Positions 46,717 through 56,708 of a stretch of DNA of 64,000 nucleotides are shown piece by piece. The translations under genes were made by a program, and so were the position numbers. This DNA is from Pseudofabraea citricarpa (lineage: Eukaryota > Ascomycota > Leotiomycetes > Helotiales > Dermateaceae): the NCBI GenBank assembly GCA_029641185.1, contig JAPWGK010000005.1, positions 1,674,001-1,738,000 on the forward strand, written 5' to 3'. The notes beneath the pieces were generated by a model. That model was not told the DNA's origin. It did not search any database and saw nothing but the letters and a program-made list of their open reading frames with translations. The first letter of the stretch is position 1; every line of letters begins with the position of its first letter.

Positions 46717-49400
46717 CCTTGCTTTTGTCCGAAGTTGTCTAAGGTTATCGCACGGGTCCTCTCTTGCCTATTTGAGAGCAATAAGGAGTCTGGGAGCAAT
46801 AAAAACGAAAGCGCTATGTTTGTAGAGTTGAAAGTAGAAAGGAAGGTTGGCGCGAAGACGCGATATTAGCGAGCAGTGTTCGGCGCTAAGCGAGTGAATT
46901 TCAGTCGGATTATTCTAGTATAATCTCAACAGAATATTTGGGTATCAAGCCTTGTTATAATAAGGCAACTCTTGCCGCGTAAAGTTTAAACAAAAACCAA
47001 TTATAACAAAAATCGACGACTTTAGAGTTAAACACTACAATACCAGATACCTTATTATATAACAAATTTACCGTTGTTTTGATGGTAATAAAATCATTCA
47101 AATTAACTAATCTTATAAAGGATAAATGTTTTGAGTAGTAGTCTAACGATAGTTTTTTATGATATTCAAAAATAAATCAGTACTGTTTTATGTCTTGGCC
47201 TTGCTTGCATTGTAGGGAGACTTTATCGGATAGTCTAATATGCTATCTTGGGAATTTTCGAGGTTGGTCTCTTAACTTCATCAAGCTTGCTTACCAAGAT
47301 TCTGTATGATTAATAGCTCTGTTTATGATTATTAACATGCCTTAGAGACCGCAATAACTGAGATGCTTGAACCCGAGCCACGGCTCGAGTATGTGGCTCT
47401 TTGCCTTGTGGGACTTTTATATAAATCAAAATGTGTTATCGCTGTTGCTTATATATTACTCTGAAAGGGATACTATTTTGGTACAGGTGGTAGAATACTT
47501 ACGTCAGAGCTACTGCTCAAATACGCCACGTTAAGCCGTGGTGGTCACTTGACAACTACTTAAATGGCTGTTGAAGCATTTCATATGCACATAGTATTAT
47601 TCTCTTGTTGGTAACCAGAGACAGTCTAAGAACAATTGATATTGAGGGTCTGATAATATAAATGTTCAATAGACATCAGACTTATTAAAATAACAGGCTA
47701 CTTAAAACTATACTAACACAGTGCCATAGACACTCAAACAGCGAAGAGAATATACCTATAATTGAATTTGGAAAGCGTACTACGAAGCTTCCAATCTTCT
47801 CACAAGATTTCCAAATTGATGGATGCACCACAAGGAATGTAGATTTGTTGCCAGGAGAGTTATTGGTGTCAGTGACAGCAAGGTCAGAGTTTTCTTTTAC
47901 TTCTTTCGGAATCGCACATCTTTTCTAGCCGACTTTGAGTCTTGTTGGCTATTTCTACGATACACCTATACTGTAGTGATATACCATACACCGACTTCTG
48001 CTTAGGGAAGCTATAGCAAAGACATTCTGAAATTCTCCGGTACTTTTAAATGGCTAACTTCGATAAAGGGTGGCTGAGCCAAAGCGCCGGCTTCGTCAGC
48101 AAGAATCAGGATTCTCTAAACCAGTTTGCCTGAGAAGTGAGGTAAAATCGAGTTTTTATATATTTGACCGAAAAGTAAATTCAAAATGATATTGGTGAGC
48201 AGAAACTGAGTTGATAATTGACTGGTCCACAAGAGCCAATGAATTCTCCAGGCATCACGTGCATGAAGTTAAGCGATGGTAGGTATTTGGTTGGATTTAA
48301 GGCTTGCGTGCCTCGCCACTGCAATGTGGTATGAGACAAGCCTGGTAGATCGAGTACTACTGCCCTGTTTAAATTCTAGGGATGCTTTGTCTAGAAAAGG
48401 ATATCAAAGGCGGTGCCTCGAAAGCCGCCATCCAATAGCTTTTTGGCAAGGCGACTTAGTGCGCCTCGCTTAATGAAGAGCTGAGTGCCTCGTCGGGCGA
48501 AGCGCTGATCAAGTCCATCTAGATCAGCCTTACTTTTGGTAATTGGATCCGGCATGATGACCCATGTAAAATTGCTGGAATCGTTCATAGATGTGGTTTA
48601 TGCACAACCTCTGTATACCAATTATTGATATCTAGCTTGTGAGGCTGGTGCGAAGCTAAAGCCTCAAACTCCAGTTGCCCAACGCAATAACGTGCCTCCT
48701 GGCAGGCTGAATATATAAGAATCAGTAAATCCCGCATTAATCGCAGGAAATTTCAGTATGCCTACTGTATATGCTGTCTCAGAGAAACATTGCCTTTCTG
48801 AGAAGCGAACCTATCTCTGCTGACCGCGTAGAGAGGAGTTTCTTCACCTACATATGTAGGTGTTGATCGGTAGTAGGCCCTGTTAAACAAAAAATACTGA
48901 GTAGAGAGATTTGCTCAGAGTGCCTTTACCTGTTAAATCCATGTCGAGAATTGATGTGTGGATAAGCATATTTGCCATAAATTAAGCTGCAGTGCAGAAG
49001 GGAAATGGAAAGAGAAAGGCAGACTAAAGCTGGAAAAAATTCATTCGTCCTTAATGTCTGTTGTTTCGTCCGCCTTCACTTTGACAGTTGGCACAAACCA
49101 AGTGACTAATTTACTTGAACCCTGCAAGCTTGCAGTGCTAAGAGGTAATGCTAAAGCTGTCGCCTTCAGATGCAAATTCTGCAGCCCCACTATAAAACCA
49201 TATATATCTCATCCTTTGCAACCTGGGCAATTGTGATTTTGAAACATACCATCATACCAATGCACCACTGGCGGCTCAGAGTGGTCACCTATGTACACGG
49301 CATTCTACATCACTCAAGTTGAGTAGACCCAGGCCCCCAGATGAACATCAGGTAAACAGGACTGAGATCATCCCCGGGGCTACAAAATAAACAAGGCAAA
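46717..49400. other. AT-rich region with a second family relic
   Basis: Contains the relic at about 47361-47522 and otherwise no intact gene. A fragmentary frame at 48391-48588 (minus, 65 codons) looks protein-like (RRGTQLFIKRGALSRLAKKL) but is closed on both sides; it may be another relic. Runs of AT dominate 46.9-47.2 kb. Confidence 0.45.
47361..47522 (-). pseudogene. Relic of the 5' exons of a copy-B-like gene
   Basis: Plus-strand 47476-47522 aligns without gaps to copy B exon 1 (46652-46699) at 32 of 48 positions by hand count (shared GGTACA, ATACT, ACTGCT). 47361-47404 shares ATGCTTGAACCC and GGCTCTTTGC with copy B exon 2 at nearly the same spacing. The two matches keep the order and roughly the distance found in copy B. 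Frames are broken. Confidence 0.5.
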
Positions 49401-50063
49401 ATGACCGGGAACAACAGCACTGGTATTTGTTTTTGCGGAGCGAAAAACTTGGACTTTCTTTTCATCGGTACTCATTTCGAGTATGATCAACTTGACCACA
49501 TCAACTCGGGCGGTCTTTCGGGCGTTGCAACCAGAGCGGGAAACAAAGACCATGCCGAATCTTTTACTTCCAAGCCCAATTCTTCTACATTTGTTATAGA
49601 TCAAACAACGCCCAGGTCAGTAACCTATGAGAACTGTAACACTTGGTACAGATTATAACATTGCTTGTGAAGCAGGAGGCAAATCAGCCAAGACATCAAC
49701 TTCTTGGCGGATACACTGAACGGTATCCCTGGTGGTGACCGTAATACCAGTACTGCATGGTATGGTGCTAGGGAACTGAGTCTCTCGAAGCTCACAGATG
49801 ATCGCCACTTGCGCCTTTTCAAATCTGTTATAGACTGCGCTTTAGACCAGAAGAAAAATCGCTCGCCCGAAAATCTTGATATACATGGCCTTAGTCCACT
49901 CAGAGAATCAAATCTTGTTACACTCACCGAGACAACATCCCTTCTCGATCAGTGGTTGGCAATCCCCGAAAGGCACGAGACAATCGGTTTGTCGAAGCAG
50001 TTTAAAAATCCAGTATCTTTCAGGGGTGGGGGAAGTTTATCCAAAAGACCGAGAACAGTATGA
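49401..50063 (+). CDS. Orphan two-exon protein of unknown function
   Basis: Exons 49401-49615 and 49676-50063, intron GTCAGT...GCAG in phase 2, giving 200 residues. I do not recognise it. It starts MTGNNSTGICFCGAKNLDFL, contains GLSGVATRAGNKDHAES, ISQDINFLADTLNGIPGG, TAWYGARELSLSKLTDDRHL, and ends GGGSLSKRPRTV with a basic tail. There is no clear signal peptide, membrane segment or repeat. It lies alone in the AT-rich island. The joined frame is longer than chance alone would suggest for this composition, but each exon by itself is short, so this could still be a decayed or spurious gene. Confidence 0.45.
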
Positions 50064-50419
50064 AGTAGAGACATCTTTGTGATTGTCAGGTTGGGACAAT
50101 AAGGTCGATGACGTCGTTCGCTGAAGGGAACATCGAAAAGAACTGCTGTTTATGACATCTGTCGCCAACACTCGTTTTCTCAGAGTTGATTTTCTTAGGA
50201 ACTTAGAATTTTAATCTCGATATCCACAAGAGAACTTTCGCATGTAATTTGAGAGCGTTACAAGTGAGTAAGATAGCCAGTGAGCTATATAAGGACCTGT
50301 TTAATGCCCCTCAACCCCGCTTTTTGCTATTATCAATCATGTCATCATCAGCATCTAATCCTTGATACTGCAATAACATAGGTTCCATTTCAGCTCATAT
50401 ATCTGTGCGCTATATATCT

Positions 50420-50485
50420 TCAATCAATCAAGCAATCAAGCAATCAAGCAATCAACCAACCAATCAATCAATCAATCCATCAATC
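50420..50485 (+). repeat. AATC/AAGC tetramer microsatellite
   Basis: Tandem CAATCAAG and CAATCAAT units with occasional substitutions. Confidence 0.85.
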
Positions 50486-50578
50486 ATACATATTGATTGC
50501 AACATACCGAATATACTACCAACAATAACCCGCTGAGGATAGTATTCAAAGTGACGTCATTCAAAAATAAATTCTTTT

Positions 50579-51000
50579 GTTGCACATCGCATTTTCTGCA
50601 ACTCATGCCATCATTTGTATAGATAGATATATAGGTAGCTAGCTCTTGTTGCATATCGCATTTTCTGCAAACTCTACTTATAGACAGATAGTTGAACAGA
50701 TAGATTATATTATACTTTGCATTCTCTGCAACTGCCTTCTCTATACTTTCACATGTATATGTTCTGTTGCATGTCGCATTTTCTGCAATTTGTGCTATCG
50801 TCTGTGTAGATATCTTTGTTGCATGTCGCATTTTCTGCAATTAATGCTATCATCTGTATAGACATCTTTGTTGCACGTCGCATTTTCTGCAACTCATGTT
50901 ATCATTTGTAAAGATAATCTATATAACTCTTGTTGCACGTCGCATTATCTGCAACTGCCTACTCTGTACGTCTTCTGTTGCACATCGCATTTTCTGCAAG
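50579..51000. repeat. Interspersed array of a 24-base imperfect inverted repeat
   Basis: Seven good copies start at 50579, 50648, 50766, 50818, 50870, 50932 and 50977; an eighth is 5'-degenerate at about 50713-50732. Each runs GTTGCA, then C/T-A/G-TCGCATTTTC core variants, then TGCAA plus C or T, so the ends GTTGCA and TGCAAC are inverted repeats. Gaps are 21-45 bases between neighbouring good copies. The gaps fall into two related types, one like ATGCTATCATCTGTATAGA and one like CTGCCTTCTCT, so the array grew by duplication of larger units. It is not a CRISPR array (eukaryotic context, related spacers, no cas genes). Confidence 0.85.
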
Positions 51001-51559
51001 TGTGTAAACCCATCTTCTGCATTTTCTCCCCCCCAGATGACCAACCAAAGAGCCAGCCGTATGTAGGTGATAAAGAGCAGGATCAGTCTAACAAGAGTAG
51101 CAATATCAGAACCGGCGTATCTGGCTGTTTATCTCAAGCTTCTGGTTTTCCTTGCTAGTAAAAAGCAACCAGAACAAGACATCTTATTATATTGCCCTTC
51201 TCAAGCTAGCTAATACACAGTCATATTAGAACCCAGCTTACCTAGGTAAGCTGATAATTATATCTAATTTTCCCTTCCTCATCACAAGTGGAGAGTAGTA
51301 TAAAGCTTTTCTCTTGCTGAAATCGCTTTGCTATAATCCGATATAAAAGAATGGCTCACAATCATAATAAGTAGCTGTATATGCATTTATTGATATATTT
51401 ACAGCAAAATATAAACTACAAACTCAACGTAATGCTGACAAAGGAAATATTTCATTGTTCTCCTCTACTAACTTTTCATTATCATACAAGCCCCAGACCG
51501 AAGATCGTACATTGATAGTAACATGATAATACACGCCATCGATTCATTCACCTTGCTAC

Positions 51560-53212
51560 CTAGTCATCACTCTTCTCTTCCTTCTCCTCGAGAATGACCT
51601 CGGTGACCTTCTCTCCGCGGCGCTCGCCATCCTTGAGCAAGAACTTATACTTCCCACCGAGGACTAGATCTTTAGCGACGAGTTCTCTCGTGCGGCCCAA
51701 ACTCTCAATATCACTGATGCGCTGGAGTGTATTTTCCAGGTGTTCTTGGAACCCCTCGATGGCGCAGATTTCTCTAAAAGCTCGCTGCATGGGCACCGAG
51801 TCGGCGCGGACAAGGGCATCAGACGTGATGGTGAACAGGTTGATGTGATCATAGTCGCGGATGAAGTCTGCACGTGTCATGATCTGGCGGGCTTTATGAA
51901 GTGGAATGGCGGGGAGGATATGGCCCGTCTCAGGATCATAAGTACTGTCCATTTCCTCCTCGGCTTCGACGAGAGCAGAGGCGAGCACCATGGCGGCGGA
52001 TGCGTATTTCTGCTGGTCCATCACGTCGTCATCCATCTCGGTTCCGAGGATCCAGCATTGATTCAGGAACCAGCGCTTTTCGGTCTCTTTGATGACATCG
52101 CATGTCTTGAGCATATCTCTACTTCGTGCTACTCGGTTGAGGAATGTCAGACGACCTCCAACTCGTGTGTATACTTCGTTCAGGATCTCTGATGAAGGTT
52201 GTTCGCTGAAGTATTTCTGGCGGTATTTTTGAAGTGCCGAGAGGGCTTGTGTTCGTGGTAAGTCAGTGATGCTCATTACCTCCATGCGTGTTGCGAGTTT
52301 CTTGAGACGCTCATACACCCAGTAATCATCGCTGTTGAATATGAAAGTGACTAGGTTGCTTGCTGCCCACTGCTCTGCCCGCTGTTGCATCAACTCAAGC
52401 AGATCGCGACCATCTTCGTCGTCGCGTAGTAAATGGACAGAGTTAATTATGATAATAAGAGGTCGGCCGATTCGCTTCCGGCGGTTTAAAGCTACCTTCT
52501 CCAGCTTATTGAAAGCCCGCTCGATGTCTAGCAACGGTGTAGATTCCCTCGGGCCCCGCTCGCTGAAGTACGAGCCGATGTAGTCTTCGTGAAACTCGAA
52601 ATTCAAGGCTTTACCCAGACGAACCCGGAAAATCTCGAGGTCGGCATGCGCTTCAAACATGCTGACTCCTTCTCCATTGATCTTTTGCATGGCATCCAGC
52701 AACATGCTTGATTTGCCTGTCCCTTTCTCGCCGATCAGCAAATGATAGTGGCCTCGGTCTGTACCGTCCACAATTGAATCGATGAGCTCTTGCTCATCGC
52801 GCGGCACCCAGTGTGTCTCATCGGCTGATATGTCTCCATCTTTGCGATGGCGATGTGCTTCATTGTTGACTGGCATCTGTTTCCCCATCGCTGCAAGATC
52901 CAGGACTGGATCTCCGGGCTGGAATGCCTTTTCCATCTTGTGGATAACCAGCCACTTGTAGAATCGGTGATACATGTAACCACCAAGAGCAAAGCCAGTG
53001 CCCACGACGATTATTGATGCAAGGGCGGTAGCTGCCCCTTCCAGCATCTTTGACGGGACGGATTCACGGTCATCTGGCCGAGTGAAATTTTGCCGCTGAT
53101 TGGATTGGGGTTTCTGTTCTGATTTTGCTGATGCTTCTTGGGTGTCAGTGACGCTTCTTGGCTCGATAATACTTGATGCAGAAACCGGAGAAAGGTCCGA
53201 CGCATGTGACAT
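51560..53212 (-). CDS. Membrane-anchored AAA-type ATPase with fungal C-terminal winged-helix domain
   Basis: Single exon, 550 residues. The N-terminus is Ser/Gln-rich, followed by one transmembrane helix near residues 60-80 (ALASIIVVGTGFALGGYMY). An Orc1/AAA-like P-loop domain follows: HYHLLIGEKGTGKSSMLLDA (Walker A GEKGTGKS), Walker B-like RPLIIIINSVHLLRDDEDG, and a sensor-like NLVTFIFNSDDYW. Then come helical segments (LPRTQALSALQKYRQKYF, VYTRVGGRLTFLNRVARS). The C-terminal region (FRDYDHINLFTIT-type block, ADSVPMQRAFREICA, LGGKYKFLLKDGERRGEKV) fits the winged-helix domain seen in fungal AAA proteins. Walker B lacks the usual DE pair (INS instead). Cell site unknown; a mitochondrial or ER membrane is possible. 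It marks the right border of the AT-rich island. Confidence 0.8.
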   Translation of the reverse strand: MSHASDLSPVSASSIIEPRSVTDTQEASAKSEQKPQSNQRQNFTRPDDRESVPSKMLEGAATALASIIVVGTGFALGGYMYHRFYKWLVIHKMEKAFQPGDPVLDLAAMGKQMPVNNEAHRHRKDGDISADETHWVPRDEQELIDSIVDGTDRGHYHLLIGEKGTGKSSMLLDAMQKINGEGVSMFEAHADLEIFRVRLGKALNFEFHEDYIGSYFSERGPRESTPLLDIERAFNKLEKVALNRRKRIGRPLIIIINSVHLLRDDEDGRDLLELMQQRAEQWAASNLVTFIFNSDDYWVYERLKKLATRMEVMSITDLPRTQALSALQKYRQKYFSEQPSSEILNEVYTRVGGRLTFLNRVARSRDMLKTCDVIKETEKRWFLNQCWILGTEMDDDVMDQQKYASAAMVLASALVEAEEEMDSTYDPETGHILPAIPLHKARQIMTRADFIRDYDHINLFTITSDALVRADSVPMQRAFREICAIEGFQEHLENTLQRISDIESLGRTRELVAKDLVLGGKYKFLLKDGERRGEKVTEVILEEKEEKSDD

Positions 53213-53417
53213 TCACGTGATACGAAGCAAGAAGATGAAACGGGTCGTTATGGCGTATGAGGATATATCGGCATAACGAGCTGCTTACTCTCAGAAGACC
53301 TGAAGTCATGCTCGGCCAATGGTCGCCTAGCGATTTTGAACTTTCAGGCGGCCCCGTCGCAAGAGGTGCCTATACCCGACCCAGACCATCTCTTGAGCTC
53401 CGCCAGGGGGGAAATGT

Positions 53418-53443
53418 CGAGGGCGAGGGCGAGGGCGAGGGCG
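53418..53443. repeat. GAGGGC hexamer microsatellite
   Basis: About four tandem units, the same motif and orientation as at 37304-37332. Confidence 0.85.
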
Positions 53444-53904
53444 TTCGTCTCAGGTACGGCGTTGGTTTGGAGCAAAAAAGCAAGAGATGCTATACCTCCG
53501 ATCATATGAAAATCCGAGTGCATGATGCATGAAAAGAAAGAATAACCATTATTGAACTCACCATCGTCTGCACCAGAAGAAGTGCTTGTCAGCCATCGCA
53601 CATGAGGGCGTGGCCAATGATGGCGCGCCTCGACGCGTGACGTTGCGCAGATGCGATAGGACGAGGACACAATGCGGCGGCTGGGATGCGCGATGATCGC
53701 ATTCATAGTCCCTTTGCTGCTGGTATCGATGGCTGGTATCGGGGGGTTCGGGTTACGGGCGACAAGGTGAGAGCATCGATGAAGGGGATTAGAAGCGATG
53801 AAGGGTGTCACTTTTCATATTATTCTTGTGTTGTGAAAGAGCGAAAATGCGCAGTGCCGAAGGGGAAGAAAGCCATGTGGCTTGGCAGGCCACGTATGGA
53901 TCAG

Positions 53905-53946
53905 TTCAGGAGTCAGGAGTCAGGACTCAGGACTCAGGACTCAGGA
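53905..53946 (+). repeat. CAGGAGT/CAGGACT heptamer minisatellite
   Basis: Six heptamers: CAGGAGT twice, CAGGACT three times, then CAGGAGG. Confidence 0.85.
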
Positions 53947-56708
53947 GGAGCTCAAGTGCGATCGTCAATTCAGCTTGGACGGGGAGCCTCCTGAAATTCC
54001 TTTGTTCGTGGTGGATTCCGCCATATACATGCTGCTGTTTTTCCTTCTTCTGACGATGACTTCAGACGACAGAGGAAGAGGAGGAGGAGGAGGAGGAGGA
54101 GAAGAGGTCTGCTGTCAGAAAAAGGGGTCTTTCATGCAGGTGAGCGATATGCCGATGCGTTGGCCCCCTAGCGAACAAAAAGCATCAGACCCTCAACGAT
54201 ATTTGTTCGTATTTGGTGCCCTCATGAACCTGCTTGTGCCATGGTTCTCGTACATAGTACACACGGTATAGCCACATGCATGTGCAGTACAGCATGTACC
54301 TATGCAGCCTCTTGTGCGACCTTGTCATTCTCATTCTCATTCTCTAGATCCACGAGCACCGGCACATGCAGCACCAGATCCGTTGCAGCACCGGGTGCAT
54401 CCTGTGGGGGTGATTTGGAATGGGCGGGCAGTCATCCAATATGTCGATACTGTAGCGGTTCGTAGACGTCGGAAAACCACATGCCCTGACCTGCACAGCA
54501 GAACAATGGATATGTGGTGATCCGGTCTCACAGCAGCATTCTGGACTAGTTGTTGCAAGCTTCCAGAAGAAATCACGTCGTTGTCGGATCTTGCAAGGGA
54601 CATACATACGGGCTGGGCTGGCTGCCGACGAATATTGGTTTTCACGAATGTATGATCAACTTCTGAATAGCTTCGAACTGTCGATTAGCCTCAACTTAAT
54701 TGGAATTGCGACGACTTTCCTCGGGGAACCAGCGGCCCACGCCAGCCAGCCAGCCAGCTATCCAGATTCGGCGATCGACCTCTGGCGAGAAGCACAGAGG
54801 GACCCGACAGGCTGGTTTTCGGCTGGTCTCTGCTGCAGGAGGGAACTGAGGGTAAAAACAGACTCAGCCTCCTGGGACTATCCCGTCAACTGCCCTTTGC
54901 TTGCGCTGAGGAAACGGTCCTTGACCCCTTGGGCTGATCATTGGAACTGTCATAACAATCAAGCCAGCAAAGCAAACGACGGAATAATTTCCAGGCCATG
55001 ATGGTCATTACTGATCAGTCACCCACTCTATCTCATCCATCCTTCTTCATGCTCTTTGGAGTAGGGAGGGGCCCAGGAGTACCTTGACAAAGTCGACGTG
55101 AATCGCAAGTAAAGTCGTTGAGCGGGTCGATGCAGGATGAAATCTCTCACCCTTTAGGCTCTGCACAAACGCGACAGACGGTTCACCAAGCTGTATGCAT
55201 CCCACATGGCGCCGTCGGCGCCACCTCCTTCGGTTCCCCTCAGCTAGGACAGGACAAATCACGGAAGGAGATATCTTTTGCACAACGGTGAAGTGCGAAT
55301 CTTTGCACAGACCAAAACAGCCCGAGCAGCACCTAAGGCAAGGCAAGTTAGCAATGGTCGGCTAGGTACTCTGCTCGAGCTGGCTGCTGATGCTGAGGCT
55401 GACGCCGCTCCGTCGCAGATGGTTGGCTTCAGAAGCTCAGAGACTCGCACACACACGTTCCGTGTTTGCATGGTGGTCAATAATAATAACAACAACAACG
55501 TCTGTGTGTATTGCTTGTAAACAAAGCTCGTCGCGAGTGTTTTGCCGTTGGTCGCCCATTCCCGCTCAACTCGAGGGCCAGACGGGAGTTCGACGACGAT
55601 CGTTGGTGTGGCTTTGGTTTGGTGGGTGGTGGAGGTCTGCAACTCTGCATGAATGTATTCCCTGGGAATCTGGGATTCGGCCGGCAAGGCCGTCAGGGGG
55701 CCTCTCGGGTCAAGACTGGGGCCCTGGTACCTGCATGATCCTTCTCCAGGAATAATCCTCGACGTCACCCTTCACCCCCTCCGGAAAGCAGAAGGTCAGG
55801 CCGGAAAGCCAAAGAGAGAGCTTCGCTGCTCGACGCCAGCCAACCTCGTCGACCTTCTCTCATCCTGCCAAAAAGCAAAAAGGCGGATCTATTGACGAAT
55901 ATTGGCCAACCATAATGCATGATATTAATGCATCTCGCGAGTGGAAGGCCTTGTGGAGGGCCCTATCAGCATCCCGTCGACATGGTCCAGCGTGCGACTG
56001 CATCCCGAGGCTCGCACGACGATGCATTTCCAGTACAGTATGTGTCGTGGCTGTCAGGTGTAGTCCAGTACCGCAGTCCAGTACAGACAGACTTTATTTG
56101 ACATTGGGCCCACAACTTTGATGAATGCCATTCTTCTCTTGGATGCAGCGTTTGCTTCTGCTCGTACGGTACGGTAGCAGAGTCTGCGCATCATCTCTGT
56201 CCGACTGACTACTTGACCCCCTTCCTCCCCATCCACTGCCTGTTTGTGCGGCCCTTTGCACGTCGAGTCCTCTGAGGGATCGAGAGGATTGTTTGTTCTC
56301 GCTGCCCATCGCCTATACTGTGGATCATATCAGCTCCGGATCGATACCGTACCAGGGGCATACAAGATCACTTGTTAGGGACGAACGGATCCCCCAATTT
56401 GAGCAGCAACTAAGTGCAAGCGTGCGGAGATCGAGGCAGCATATCAGTCGGTGGAAGCCCCCCGCGAGCTCTCTTTGTGCTGTTGCGAGATTTGGTTGTT
56501 GTGCAGCTCTCAGACACAGACACAGACACAGCCATTGACGACGGGGAATACCAAACGTCCATCCAACTGCGGCCAGTTCTAGGGACGGGGAGCTGAGTGC
56601 TGAGTCTAAGGCGCGAGGTAAAATTGCACAAGCACTGGCCTACTCTTTGGAAGCCTCTAAGATTTCTTATCGAGGGCTCGATAAGGCGCGAGCCGGGACC
56701 GAGTCACT

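Larger units (their letters stand above)
50064..51559. other. AT-rich region holding an interspersed repeat array
   Basis: Contains AATC tetramer runs at about 50420-50485 and the 24-base repeat array at 50579-51000. No gene is accepted. Confidence 0.6.
53213..56708. other. Long divergent intergenic region, no gene accepted
   Basis: GAGGGC hexamers at 53418-53443, CAGGAGT/CAGGACT heptamers at about 53905-53946, GAGGAG runs near 54075-54100, CATTCT runs near 54325-54345 and AATAATAACAACAACAAC at 55480-55498. Several open frames of 100-170 codons exist on both strands without recognised features. Confidence 0.45.

Noticed and set aside
50484..50840. Minus-strand frame with CRKCD-type cysteine pairs inside the repeat array
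   Set aside because: The CxxC look is the translation of the 24-base DNA repeat; the frame does not hold across the array.
50579..51000. CRISPR array
   Set aside because: The host is clearly eukaryotic, spacers are related to each other and vary in length, and no cas-like gene is present.
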